From an uncultured Allomuricauda sp. (lineage in GTDB: Bacteria; Bacteroidota; Bacteroidia; Flavobacteriales; Flavobacteriaceae), in assembly GCF_947501165.1 (NCBI RefSeq), contig NZ_CANMUU010000002.1, positions 372,001 through 436,000 on the forward strand: DNA of 64,000 nt. The letters are read 5' to 3'. The notes beneath the pieces were generated by a model. The model was not told the DNA's origin. It saw only the letters and a program-made list of their open reading frames with translations, and did no database searches. Every line of letters starts with the position of its first letter. Within the stretch, counting starts at the first letter, position 1. A program made the translations under genes and the position numbers. Shown here in pieces: positions 8,439 to 17,130 of the stretch.

Positions 8439-9809
8439 TTATTTCCCGATGCAAAAATTGGAAAAAATATTTCCTAACAAATCGTCAGTAGTTACACTTC
8501 CAGTTATTTCTCCTAAATGAAATAGCGCTTGACGAATATCAATGGCCATTAAATCTCCCGGCACCCCAACATCAAGACCTTCTTTTACCTTTTGTATTTC
8601 TTCCAAGGCCTTCAGAAGGGCATCATAATGTCTGCTATTGCTTACAACAACGTTATCACCTTTCAAAGTACCTGTTTCAACAGAACTATATAATTTTTCT
8701 TTTAAGCTTTCAACGCCTTCTCCAGTTTTTGCTGAAATAAATGAAACTTTTGGAATATTGGTTTTCAATCGCTCAATGGCTTCTTTATCCAAAGTATCCG
8801 TTTTGTTACAAATGGGCAAAAGTGGTTTATTTGGAAACTGTTTGGTGATTTCTTGCAAAGTTGAATCATTGAAGTTCTTCCCATCGAAAAGGTAGATAAT
8901 CAGTTTGGCCTTATCAATTTTTGAAAAAGTGCGTTCAATTCCAATTTGCTCCACGGTATCTTGCGTATCTCGTATACCAGCTGTATCTATAAACCTAAAG
9001 TTTATGCCTTTAATACTTATTTGGTCTTCTATGGCGTCACGTGTAGTTCCAGCAATATCGCTAACAATAGCTTTTTCCTCGTTTAGCAAGGCATTGAGCA
9101 GCGTAGACTTTCCAACATTGGGTTCTCCTACTATGGCAACAGGGACACCATGTTTCATGACATTTCCCAATGAAAATGAATCAATAAGCTTTTTAAGTAC
9201 CTCACTTATCTTTGAAAGAAGAGTATTGAATTGATCCCGATTTGCAAATTCAACATCTTCCTGTGAAAAATCCAGTTCCAACTCGATTAAAGAGGCAAAG
9301 TTTAGGAGTTCTTGTCGTAATTCTTCAATTTCGTTACTAAATCCACCTCGCATTTGTTTCAATGCCACTTCGTGGGCTGATGCACTGTCACTAGCAATTA
9401 AGTCGGCAACAGCCTCTGCTTGACTTAAGTCCATTTTTCCATTTAAAAATGCCCTTAGGGTAAACTCTCCTGCTGTAGCGGTTCGGCATCCATTACGCAA
9501 CAAAAGCTGTACTATTTGTTGTTGGATATAAGGAGAACCATGACAAGATATTTCAACTAGATTTTCTCCGGTATATGTATGTGGACCTTTAAATACAGAT
9601 ACCAATGCCTCGTCCAAAACCTTTTCACCTTCTTTTATATGTCCTAAATGAATGGTATGACTTTTTTGATGTATCAATTTCTTCCCTCGTACAGAAGTAA
9701 ACAAGGAGTCTACAATGGAAATGGCTTCATTTCCCGATACACGAATAATGGCAATTGCTCCAATTCCAGGGGGAGTTGCCAAGGCTACTATGGTATCTTG
9801 ATAGGACAT
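8439..9809 (-). CDS. mnmE: tRNA uridine-5-carboxymethylaminomethyl(34) synthesis GTPase MnmE
   Basis: 456 residues, the usual length. The N-terminal folate-binding domain begins DTIVALATPPGIGAIAIIRVSG, the central helical domain carries an inserted G domain with G1 GEPNVGKS at 228-235 and the TRDAIE switch, and the protein ends with the invariant CIGK (453-456), whose Cys is needed for activity. With MnmG it modifies the wobble uridine of several tRNAs. The 3' end is intact although an integrase gene lies immediately downstream, which is what is expected when an element integrates at the end of a gene and restores its last codons. Confidence 0.97.
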   Translation of the reverse strand: MSYQDTIVALATPPGIGAIAIIRVSGNEAISIVDSLFTSVRGKKLIHQKSHTIHLGHIKEGEKVLDEALVSVFKGPHTYTGENLVEISCHGSPYIQQQIVQLLLRNGCRTATAGEFTLRAFLNGKMDLSQAEAVADLIASDSASAHEVALKQMRGGFSNEIEELRQELLNFASLIELELDFSQEDVEFANRDQFNTLLSKISEVLKKLIDSFSLGNVMKHGVPVAIVGEPNVGKSTLLNALLNEEKAIVSDIAGTTRDAIEDQISIKGINFRFIDTAGIRDTQDTVEQIGIERTFSKIDKAKLIIYLFDGKNFNDSTLQEITKQFPNKPLLPICNKTDTLDKEAIERLKTNIPKVSFISAKTGEGVESLKEKLYSSVETGTLKGDNVVVSNSRHYDALLKALEEIQKVKEGLDVGVPGDLMAIDIRQALFHLGEITGSVTTDDLLGNIFSNFCIGK

Positions 9810-9892
9810 GGCCGCAAAAATACAAATTAGTTAATGTAACATTATTGAGAAATTTTAGACTGATAGGATATATCATCAATATCAATCAAAAA

Positions 9893-10252
9893 ATGGAATT
9901 AGTTAATCAAAACGTTTTACGGAAGGATAACACCTTGTTGTCCATAATGCATCTTACCCAATTATTGTATTATGTTATTGGGTTTGGAGGATTCATCGTG
10001 CCACTTATCATATGGTTGAGCTCTAGAAAGAGTGTTGAGGGCATGAACGAACATGGAAAAGCAGCTGTCAATTTACAGTTAAGTTTATTGTTGTACATCT
10101 TTATTAGCATTCCTGCTATATTACTATTAGGTTTGGGAATATTAGGCTTGATAGGGGTAGCTATTTTAGGTTTTGTACTGCCCATAGTAAATGCGGTTAA
10201 GGCCAACAACGGAGAGTCACCTTCCAATTTTATGACTATACCTTTTTTATAA
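9893..10252 (+). CDS. DUF4870 / Tic20-like membrane protein
   Basis: The natural start is ATG 9893 (119 residues); an open frame continues upstream into the mnmE start region but is not used. The protein shows LSIMHLTQLLYYVIGFGGFIVPLIIWL, then the family's EHGKAAVNLQLSLLLY and a glycine-rich helix with FVLPIVNAVKANNGE, the pattern of DUF4870 (PF09685): three membrane segments. Function unknown. It is divergent from mnmE and convergent with dnaN, with a shared terminator hairpin between them. Confidence 0.85.
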   Translation: MELVNQNVLRKDNTLLSIMHLTQLLYYVIGFGGFIVPLIIWLSSRKSVEGMNEHGKAAVNLQLSLLLYIFISIPAILLLGLGILGLIGVAILGFVLPIVNAVKANNGESPSNFMTIPFL

Positions 10253-10256
10253 ATAG

Positions 10257-10286
10257 AAAAATCCAAAGCATTTGCTTTGGATTTTT
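10257..10286. terminator. Bidirectional rho-independent terminator
   Basis: Perfect 14-base inverted repeat (AAAAATCCAAAGCA, two-base loop, then its complement ending ATTTTT). It lies between the convergent DUF4870 and dnaN genes and has a T-run on either strand. Confidence 0.85.
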
Positions 10287-10305
10287 CCGCTTTTATGGTT
10301 GGAGA

Positions 10306-11424
10306 TTAGTTGTTTAACATAACAGGCATAACCAACATGGTAATATGCTCACCTTCATCCAAGCCATCGGCTGGAGTTAAGATACCTGCGCGATTGGGAA
10401 GGCTCATTTCCAAAGTAACATCATCAGCAGAAAGATTTCCTAACATTTCAACCAAAAACCTGGAGTTGAAACCTATTTGCATGTCATCCCCTTGGTACGA
10501 GCAGGACAAACGTTCGTCGGCTTTATTGCTGTAATCAACATCTTCTGCGGATATATTCAATTCTGCTCCAGCAATTTTTAGCCGAATTTGATGTGTGGTT
10601 TTATTGGAATAAATGGATACCCTTCGCACGGAACTCAAAAACTGTCCTCTTGAAATGGATAGCACATTTGGATTTTCCTTTGGAATAACCGCTTCATAAT
10701 TGGGGTATTTCCCGTCGATAAGTCTACAGATCAGTTCTGTATTATCAAATACAAATTTGGCATTACTATCATTATATTCTATGGTGACCTCGGATTCCGA
10801 ACCTGCTAAAATTCCCTTTAATAGATTCAAGGGCTTTTTGGGCATTATGAACTCAGCAGTTTGACTCGCCTTAACATCCGTACGTTGGTATTTTACTAGT
10901 TTGTGTGCATCCGTGGCCACAAAAGTCAGGTTCTCTGTCGAAAACTGAAAAAACACCCCACTCATTACCGGTCTAAGGTCGTCGTTACCCGCTGCAAAAA
11001 TGGTTTTGTTGATAGCGGTCGCTAATATATCTCCTAAAAGTACTGTAGAACTTGGGTTGGAAACTTCTATGGCTTTTGGAAATTCGGCACCATCTGCATA
11101 GGCAAGTGCATATTTCCCATGATTGGAACTGATTTCAACGGTATTGTTATCCTCAACAACAAAGGTGAGGGGTTGTTCGGCGAATGTTTTCAGTGTATCC
11201 AAAAGAATTCTTGCTGGCACTGCTATAGTACCTTCAGAATCTGAATCCACATCTAAAACAGAGCTCATAGTGGTCTCCAAATCGGAAGCAGACACCGTTA
11301 ACTTATTCTGCTTTAAATCGAATAGGAAATTGTCCAAGATGGGCAGGGTATTACTGTTATTGATAACACCACCCAAAACTTGAAGATGTTTTAATAAATA
11401 GGTACTGGATACTATAAATTTCAT
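10306..11424 (-). CDS. dnaN: DNA polymerase III sliding clamp (beta subunit)
   Basis: 372 residues, typical for the clamp, made of three repeated clamp domains. It begins MKFIVSSTYLLKHLQVLGGVINNSNTLPIL and ends with the family's LTPADGLDEGEHITMLVMPVML. Mid-protein landmarks include VSASDLETTMSS and RPVMSGVFFQF. As a dimeric ring it tethers the replicative polymerase to DNA and hosts MutS, ligase and other partners. It lies downstream of gldG, as in many flavobacteria, and not next to dnaA. Confidence 0.97.
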   Translation of the reverse strand: MKFIVSSTYLLKHLQVLGGVINNSNTLPILDNFLFDLKQNKLTVSASDLETTMSSVLDVDSDSEGTIAVPARILLDTLKTFAEQPLTFVVEDNNTVEISSNHGKYALAYADGAEFPKAIEVSNPSSTVLLGDILATAINKTIFAAGNDDLRPVMSGVFFQFSTENLTFVATDAHKLVKYQRTDVKASQTAEFIMPKKPLNLLKGILAGSESEVTIEYNDSNAKFVFDNTELICRLIDGKYPNYEAVIPKENPNVLSISRGQFLSSVRRVSIYSNKTTHQIRLKIAGAELNISAEDVDYSNKADERLSCSYQGDDMQIGFNSRFLVEMLGNLSADDVTLEMSLPNRAGILTPADGLDEGEHITMLVMPVMLNN

Positions 11425-11493
11425 TAATGAAAGTCTTTAGGGATTTTGGCGCGAAACCTCTAAATCATTCGGCCAAAACTAAATCGATAAAAA

Positions 11494-11501
11494 CAAATAT
11501 A
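11494..11501 (-). promoter_or_regulatory. Candidate -7 box for dnaN
   Basis: On the minus strand this reads TATATTTG, matching the Bacteroidota TAnnTTTG box, about 70 bases before the dnaN ATG. No TTG is seen at the ideal 19-base spacing, so this is only a candidate. Confidence 0.35.
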
Positions 11502-11540
11502 TTTCAAATGAACGAGGCTAAGAAACAAATTTATCAACAC

Positions 11541-13208
11541 TTATGTGCTGTATTTTCTTTTTCTGAAGTATCCGAAAGCCGTTCCAAGGAGCAGCGTCAA
11601 AACAACGGGAAGCCCTATGTTCAGTAACTGCCATTTGGTTCTCTTGTTCTCCACTTTTTCTGTATCCAAAACTGGGATGGCCACTTTTTTGTTACGGATG
11701 TTTATAAGTCCGGTATCATCCAAAAGATAATTGGTGCAATTGATAAGAAACTCTTTGTTTCCATAGAAACTACTTGTCCATTTATCATATCCCAATTCCA
11801 ACGGTTGGCCATTTTGCAATTGGTTTTTGATCAGGTCACCATCAGAAATGACAATCATCTTATTGGGCTTACCGTCTTCAACGGCATTCTTCAGTTTAAC
11901 CGGTTTGATTCTATTTTTGAAAGCAGAACTGAATTCTCCTTCAACAAGTACCGCTAAGGGTTGATTCCCGTCGTTATAAGAATCCCTGTTTGGAGGCGAA
12001 TTCAGAACATCTAACCCTATTTGTTTGGGAGTTCCTTCCGTCTTTGATAATGGAGAGCTTTGCAACAAAACTGTTTTTTGATAATCATTGTCCAGTAAAT
12101 CAATTGAACTGGCAAATTGATAGCGTACAGCTTCTATATTGGAATTTATGGGATGGTTGTTTTTTGAAAAGACCATTGGGTTGTAATACCACGGTACGGG
12201 ATTGAATTGTGAATCATTTCCTTCTCCAGAGGCCAAAACAATTTGCGTAAAATAAAGGTCATTTACTAATACAGGGTTGATACGCACTCCATACTTAAAG
12301 AAAAAATCGTTTAGATTCAATTCTCTTGGAAGGGCCAAGGCCTTACCTCCTCCAGCAAAAATACTATCAACTTCCATGGCCACTTGATCTATGAGCCAAA
12401 TGGATTTGCCTCCGTTAACTATGTACTGATCTAATACGTATTTTTCTTCATCTGAGAAGGCTTTCGTTGGTTTGGCGACAAGTGCCAAATCAAAATTGTT
12501 CAGTTGGTCAAGTACCTTTTGGGGGTTATTTGCAACAGAATCCAACGTAATAATCCCCAAATTATAATAGTCTCGTATGGAAGTTAGATAATCTGCTAAA
12601 TAGATATCGTCCAATTCGCCATTGCCTTTTATAACAGCAATGCGCTTCTTTTCCTTGATGCTTAGTTTGGTGAATGCGTCAGAAAAGGCATACTCCAATT
12701 GTTGCACGGAATTGTTTATACGTTCCTCAGCGCTTGCACCTAACTTGTTTTTGAGTAGCGGGACTTTAACGGTTTGATCATTATAGTTGACCATGGCCCA
12801 AGGAAAAATGAGCTCTTGGGATACTTTACCTCCTTCCTCTACGGTGACATTGGCAGGTTTTAAACCAATACGCTGTAAATCCAAAATGGTTTGTTGACTT
12901 TGAGCCTTGTTTTCCAAGGGATCTACCAAATTGACTTTGATGTTGTTGTTAATTGATGCGAAGGATTTGACCAATTGCAATGTTTCTGATTTTAGTCTTG
13001 CAAACTCAGGCGGAATGTTTCCTTCCAAAAGGACATCAATTATTACTGGTCCATCAAACTTTTTTGCAGCTTCAATTGACGGTTCGGATAGGGTAAAGCG
13101 GGCATCTTCTGTTAGGTCGAATCTTTTGTAGGCAAAACCTCCCAGAATATTGAGCAAAAGAAGAACTGCTAGACCTTTTATTAGAGTAAAAACAAACTTT
13201 CCTTTCAT
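11541..13208 (-). CDS. gldG: Gliding-motility ABC transporter auxiliary protein GldG
   Basis: 555 residues. An N-terminal membrane helix (about 7-25) is followed by a large periplasmic region with the ABC_transp_aux fold (FTLSEPSIEAAKKFDGPVIIDVLLEGN; KKRIAVIKGNGELDDIYLADYL; KSIWLIDQVAMEVDS) and a C-terminal anchor (LLNIGLPVVLTLLLGTAFGYFRKR). With GldF and the ATPase GldA it forms the ABC transporter needed for gliding, and possibly for T9SS function, in flavobacteria. Its ATG overlaps the gldF stop (ATGA), so the two are translationally coupled. gldA is not in this window. Confidence 0.94.
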   Translation of the reverse strand: MKGKFVFTLIKGLAVLLLLNILGGFAYKRFDLTEDARFTLSEPSIEAAKKFDGPVIIDVLLEGNIPPEFARLKSETLQLVKSFASINNNIKVNLVDPLENKAQSQQTILDLQRIGLKPANVTVEEGGKVSQELIFPWAMVNYNDQTVKVPLLKNKLGASAEERINNSVQQLEYAFSDAFTKLSIKEKKRIAVIKGNGELDDIYLADYLTSIRDYYNLGIITLDSVANNPQKVLDQLNNFDLALVAKPTKAFSDEEKYVLDQYIVNGGKSIWLIDQVAMEVDSIFAGGGKALALPRELNLNDFFFKYGVRINPVLVNDLYFTQIVLASGEGNDSQFNPVPWYYNPMVFSKNNHPINSNIEAVRYQFASSIDLLDNDYQKTVLLQSSPLSKTEGTPKQIGLDVLNSPPNRDSYNDGNQPLAVLVEGEFSSAFKNRIKPVKLKNAVEDGKPNKMIVISDGDLIKNQLQNGQPLELGYDKWTSSFYGNKEFLINCTNYLLDDTGLINIRNKKVAIPVLDTEKVENKRTKWQLLNIGLPVVLTLLLGTAFGYFRKRKYST

Positions 13209-13936
13209 TGGGTCAAACGGCTTAATCGTGCATAAGTCAAATACAAAAAGAAAAAAGAGATGGATATAAAATAAATCAAATCCCGAGTATCAATAATTCC
13301 CCTTGCAATACTCTCAAAATGTGCTCTTGCCCCTAACCGTTGAATTTGAAGCTGGGTATCTCCATTAGAAAATAAAGTGGAAATAGCATCAAAACCATTA
13401 AACAGCAAGAAACAAAGCAAAATACCAATGATAAATGCTACAATCTGATTTTCTGATAGGGTAGAAGCAAAAAGTCCAATACTGGCATAAGCCGCAATAA
13501 GGAACAATAGACCAAAGTAGGAACCAAGAACAACACCTAAATCATAGTTTCCCGAAATGACGCCCAAATCTGATAAGGCGAACACATAGATAAAAGTTGG
13601 AATTATGGCAATTAAACAAAGGGTGAAGGTTCCAAAAAATTTTCCTAGCACCATTTTCCAAATAGAAATAGGTTTTATCAACAATAGCTCGAGTGTTCCA
13701 AGTTTTCTTTCTTCGGAAAAACTTTTCATGGTTACGGCAGGAATCAGAAAAATAAAAACCCAGGGAGCCAATAAAAAGAATTTCCCAAGATCGGCAAAGC
13801 CATAATCAAAGATGTTGTAATCTCCTTTAAAAACCCAAAGAAACAAACCATTTAGCAGTAAGAACAGCCCAACAATAAGATAGCCGATGGGTGCTGTAAA
13901 GAATGATTGGATTTCTCTTTTAAAAACTGCAAACAT
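13205..13936 (-). CDS. gldF: Gliding-motility ABC transporter permease GldF
   Basis: I take ATG 13936 as the start (243 residues, opening MFAVFKREIQSFFTAPIGYLIVGLF, the normal GldF N-terminus). The longer upstream frame is inside the preceding gene. Six membrane segments are visible, and the conserved cytoplasmic loop MKSFSEERKLGTLELLLIKP of ABC-2 type permeases is present. The start shares one base with the stop of the ABM gene upstream (TAATG), and the end overlaps gldG, so all three are tightly coupled. Confidence 0.94.
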   Translation of the reverse strand: MFAVFKREIQSFFTAPIGYLIVGLFLLLNGLFLWVFKGDYNIFDYGFADLGKFFLLAPWVFIFLIPAVTMKSFSEERKLGTLELLLIKPISIWKMVLGKFFGTFTLCLIAIIPTFIYVFALSDLGVISGNYDLGVVLGSYFGLLFLIAAYASIGLFASTLSENQIVAFIIGILLCFLLFNGFDAISTLFSNGDTQLQIQRLGARAHFESIARGIIDTRDLIYFISISFFFLYLTYARLSRLTQ

Positions 13937-14238
13937 TAAAAATCTTTTGAAGATTGAAGTTTGTTGACGCTCCAAGCTTCCGGCTTATCGGAGAATAAAG
14001 CTTTTGTATTTTGCCAAACGTCTTTAAAAAAATTTGAATTCCTATAGGCCTCCAAATACAACTCATCTTCCCAATGGCTATATGTAAAAAAGACGTTTGG
14101 ACATTTAATATCCTGATATAATTCCAAAAAGGTGCAACCGGAAAATCCCAATATTGTGTGTTTGGACGATTCAAAAATGCTTTCAAAACTAGCGATATTT
14201 TCGGGTTTGAAGGTCAATTTTACAATGCGAATCAACAT
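13936..14238 (-). CDS. Antibiotic biosynthesis monooxygenase (ABM) family protein
   Basis: 100 residues, one ferredoxin-like ABM domain: MLIRIVKLTFKPENIASFESIFE, GCTFLELYQDIKCPNVFFTYSHWEDELYLEAYRNS. These small dimers act as cofactor-free quinol oxygenases, haem-degrading enzymes or are of unknown role; no clear haem ligand is visible. It sits exactly between the SAM hydrolase gene (adjacent stop and start) and gldF (TAATG), so it is co-translated with gliding genes. A link to gliding is only suggested by position. Confidence 0.85.
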   Translation of the reverse strand: MLIRIVKLTFKPENIASFESIFESSKHTILGFSGCTFLELYQDIKCPNVFFTYSHWEDELYLEAYRNSNFFKDVWQNTKALFSDKPEAWSVNKLQSSKDF

Positions 14239-15069
14239 TTACAAAAAATTTATGGTTATGGTATCACGATAGCTTAGCCCAAGTAGGGTAGATGCGCCTC
14301 CAACACTGTTCAGGTCGCTTTTAAAAATGGCCAACTCTACGAGCCCCGAAGTATTGAACAAAGCCAAGGCATCACCTGGTCCTTTCCTTTGCCCTCTATC
14401 AAGTTCATAGTTGATAATACCATTATAGGTGTTGTAAAGCGTTTTTATTTTATTGGTTCTTGCCACTATTTCGAAATCCCTTCCATTGCGATAGGCTTCA
14501 AATAGTGTTTTTCTAATATTGGTCACGGCGTTACCATAATTATCAATATAAATAACATTGCCTACTATGGTTTTTCCATCGTTAGTGATTCTAGGTTCAA
14601 ATTCTTTAGATTCTTTGAGTTTATTAAAAGGACGGCCAATTACTTCCAACTTCCCGCCACGAACCAAGTGACAAGCTACAGGTACAAAGACTGCTAAAGC
14701 GGGAAAGGAATCTACTTCGTCTTGGGGCAAGTTGATTTCCATGATTGCATCTACATTGATATCAGAGGTTACCATTGAAATAATTCCATTATTGGCACCA
14801 ATAAAAAAATGGCCGTCAGCTTCTACCACAATATGTTCATTCTCTGGCGAAAGCTCAGAATCCACCCCAACCAAATGAATGGTTCCTTTAGGAAAATAAT
14901 GATAACTGTTCTTCAGTATATAGGCACATTCCTGAATATTGAACGGACTTATAGTGTGCGAGATGTCAACAACAGTTACTTCGGATACATGGCTTAGTAT
15001 TGTTCCCTTTATGGCCCCTATAAAGTGGTCTTTTTGCCCAAAATCAGTAGTTAAGGTTATGATTGCCAT
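14239..15069 (-). CDS. SAM hydrolase / hydroxide adenosyltransferase (DUF62 family)
   Basis: 276 residues. The family opening MAIITLTTDFGQKDHFIGAIKG is followed by VVDISHTISPFNIQECAYIL, FPKGTIHLVGVD and IGANNGIISMV, and the second domain has IDNYGNAVTNI and a late YELDRGQRKGPGDALALFNTSG. It belongs to the chlorinase/fluorinase fold, whose common bacterial members use water to split S-adenosylmethionine into adenosine and methionine; true halogenases carry extra loops not evident here. It is first in the four-gene unit that continues with the ABM gene, gldF and gldG. Confidence 0.9.
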   Translation of the reverse strand: MAIITLTTDFGQKDHFIGAIKGTILSHVSEVTVVDISHTISPFNIQECAYILKNSYHYFPKGTIHLVGVDSELSPENEHIVVEADGHFFIGANNGIISMVTSDINVDAIMEINLPQDEVDSFPALAVFVPVACHLVRGGKLEVIGRPFNKLKESKEFEPRITNDGKTIVGNVIYIDNYGNAVTNIRKTLFEAYRNGRDFEIVARTNKIKTLYNTYNGIINYELDRGQRKGPGDALALFNTSGLVELAIFKSDLNSVGGASTLLGLSYRDTITINFL

Positions 15070-15191
15070 GCAATACTGTTGATATGTTTTTCGGCGGCCA
15101 AAATGATTTTTGGTTAAGTTTGTTGGGTAAAAATAAACAAATTAGAACGAACATTTTTCTTCGAAAATAACCCTATAACATCCCTCTTTTT

Positions 15192-16145
15192 TTGAACGAA
15201 CTCATTATTGAACTTACGGAAATAAGCCCCCAGGATTTTTTTGGGCAGCGAAATGAGAACATAGAACTCCTTAAAAAGTATTTTCCCAAACTGAAGATTG
15301 TAGCTAGAGGCAACAAGATTAAGGTCTATGGTGACGAAGAACTTTTGGAGGAATTTGACCAACGTTTTGATATGTTGACCTCTCACTTTGCGAAATACAA
15401 CAAGCTTGACGAAAACATGATTGAGCGTGTTCTTACCAGTAACGGTGAAGAAGATTATCAATCTTCTAAATCGAGTAATGAGGTATTGGTCCATGGAGTC
15501 AGTGGTAGATTGATAAAGGCGCAAACGCTTAATCAAAGGAAAATTGTGGACCTGTGCCGGGAAAACGATATGGTTTTTGCTATCGGACCTGCAGGTACAG
15601 GGAAGACCTACACAGGAGTTGCCTTGGCTGTTAAGGCTTTGAAAGAAAAACAAGTAAAACGCATTATCTTGACTAGACCTGCTGTAGAGGCAGGTGAGAA
15701 CCTTGGTTTTTTACCAGGGGATTTAAAAGAGAAGTTAGATCCCTACATGCAGCCCTTGTACGATGCTTTACGAGATATGATTGCCCCGGAAAAGCTGGCG
15801 AAGTATATTGAGGACGGTACTATACAGATAGCGCCCATGGCATTTATGCGTGGTAGAACGCTTGACAATGCTTTTGTAATTTTGGATGAGGCCCAGAATA
15901 CCACCCATGCACAGATGAAAATGTTCTTGACCCGTATGGGAAAAAACGCAAAATTTTTGATTACAGGTGACCCTGGACAGATAGACTTACCAAGAAGGGT
16001 TATCTCTGGTCTTAAAGAGGCTTTATTGATTTTAAAAAATGTCCAAGGCATAGGTATTGTTTATCTTGACGATAAGGATGTTATTCGCCATAAGCTGGTC
16101 AAAAAAGTGATAGACGCTTACAAGAATATAGAACACCAAAACTAG
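15192..16145 (+). CDS. PhoH-family ATPase
   Basis: 317 residues starting at TTG 15192 ([13 protein letters not shown]), the start that fits orthologues; there is no ATG nearby. An N-terminal KH-like part (to about residue 100) is followed by the PhoH ATPase with Walker A GPAGTGKT at 132-139, the PhoH box [18 protein letters not shown] (161-178) and Walker B FVILDEAQ (228-235). PhoH proteins are predicted ATP-dependent RNA helicase or ribonuclease-associated proteins. It is divergent from the SAM hydrolase operon and followed by purC after four bases. Confidence 0.93.
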   Translation: MNELIIELTEISPQDFFGQRNENIELLKKYFPKLKIVARGNKIKVYGDEELLEEFDQRFDMLTSHFAKYNKLDENMIERVLTSNGEEDYQSSKSSNEVLVHGVSGRLIKAQTLNQRKIVDLCRENDMVFAIGPAGTGKTYTGVALAVKALKEKQVKRIILTRPAVEAGENLGFLPGDLKEKLDPYMQPLYDALRDMIAPEKLAKYIEDGTIQIAPMAFMRGRTLDNAFVILDEAQNTTHAQMKMFLTRMGKNAKFLITGDPGQIDLPRRVISGLKEALLILKNVQGIGIVYLDDKDVIRHKLVKKVIDAYKNIEHQN

Positions 16146-16149
16146 TATT

Positions 16150-17094
16150 ATGGCCAATACTTTAATGGAAACAAATTTTCAGTTTCCAGGACAACGTTCT
16201 GTGTACAAAGGAAAAGTTCGTGAAGTGTACACATTGGACAATGATATATTGGTGATGATTGCCACAGACCGACTATCCGCTTTTGATGTGGTTATGCCAA
16301 AGGGAATACCTTACAAGGGGCAGATTCTCAATCAGATTGCCACTCAAATGATGAAAGCGACAGAGGACTTGGTGCCTAATTGGCTTATGGCTACACCAGA
16401 CCCAAATGTGGCAGTAGGTAAAGCTTGTGAACCCTTTAAGGTAGAAATGGTAATTCGAGGGTATCTGTCTGGTCACGCTGCGCGGGAATACAAATCTGGC
16501 AAACGAATACTCTGTGGTGTTTCAATGCCAGAAGGGATGATTGAAAACGATAAGTTTCCGGAACCTATAATCACCCCGGCAACTAAGGCTGAAAAAGGGG
16601 GGCACGATGAGGATATTTCCAGAGAAGATATTCTTGCCAAAGGCATTGTTTCTGAAGAAGATTACCTGATTTTAGAAGATTATACCCGAAAGCTTTTTCA
16701 AAGAGGTACCGAACTCGCTGCTAAACAAGGGCTTATTTTAGTTGATACGAAGTATGAATTCGGGAAAACAAAGGAAGGTGAGATTGTACTGATTGATGAA
16801 ATACATACACCAGATTCATCTCGCTACTTTTATGCCGAGGGTTATGAAGAACGACAAGAAAAGGGAGAGGCCCAAAAACAATTGTCCAAAGAATTTGTGA
16901 GACAATGGCTTATATCCAATGGTTTTCAAGGTTTAGAAGGCCAAACTGTGCCAGAGATGAGTGATGATTTTATCACTTCCGTTTCAGAGCGCTATATTGA
17001 GCTGTATGAAAGTATTACAGGAGAATTGTTCAAAAAAGAAGACATCTCCAATATAGCCGGTAGAATAAAATACAACGTTAAACAGTTCCTCTAG
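16150..17094 (+). CDS. purC: Phosphoribosylaminoimidazole-succinocarboxamide synthase
   Basis: 314 residues, the longer form typical of Bacteroidota. SAICAR synthase motifs are clear: [12 protein letters not shown] near the N-terminus (ATP loop), [52 protein letters not shown], and [11 protein letters not shown] with [12 protein letters not shown]. It joins aspartate to CAIR in purine synthesis. It begins four bases after phoH and is probably transcribed with it. ATG 16150 is used; a second ATG lies five codons in. Confidence 0.96.
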   Translation: MANTLMETNFQFPGQRSVYKGKVREVYTLDNDILVMIATDRLSAFDVVMPKGIPYKGQILNQIATQMMKATEDLVPNWLMATPDPNVAVGKACEPFKVEMVIRGYLSGHAAREYKSGKRILCGVSMPEGMIENDKFPEPIITPATKAEKGGHDEDISREDILAKGIVSEEDYLILEDYTRKLFQRGTELAAKQGLILVDTKYEFGKTKEGEIVLIDEIHTPDSSRYFYAEGYEERQEKGEAQKQLSKEFVRQWLISNGFQGLEGQTVPEMSDDFITSVSERYIELYESITGELFKKEDISNIAGRIKYNVKQFL

Positions 17095-17130
17095 TTTTTC
17101 TATACTAAGTAATTGTTATTCTGGATTGTA

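Noticed and set aside
9755..9892. Upstream extension of the DUF4870 frame over the mnmE start
   Set aside because: The family N-terminus begins at ATG 9893; the extension is antisense to mnmE.
14239..15069. True halogenase (fluorinase/chlorinase) in the gldFG operon
   Set aside because: The common DUF62 form lacks the extra halide-site loop; I see none here, so SAM hydrolysis is the better reading.
15114..15653. Long minus-strand frame (179 codons) opposite the phoH gene
   Set aside because: It is antisense to a strongly conserved coding region with full PhoH motifs; composition follows the codon structure of the real gene and no family resemblance is seen.
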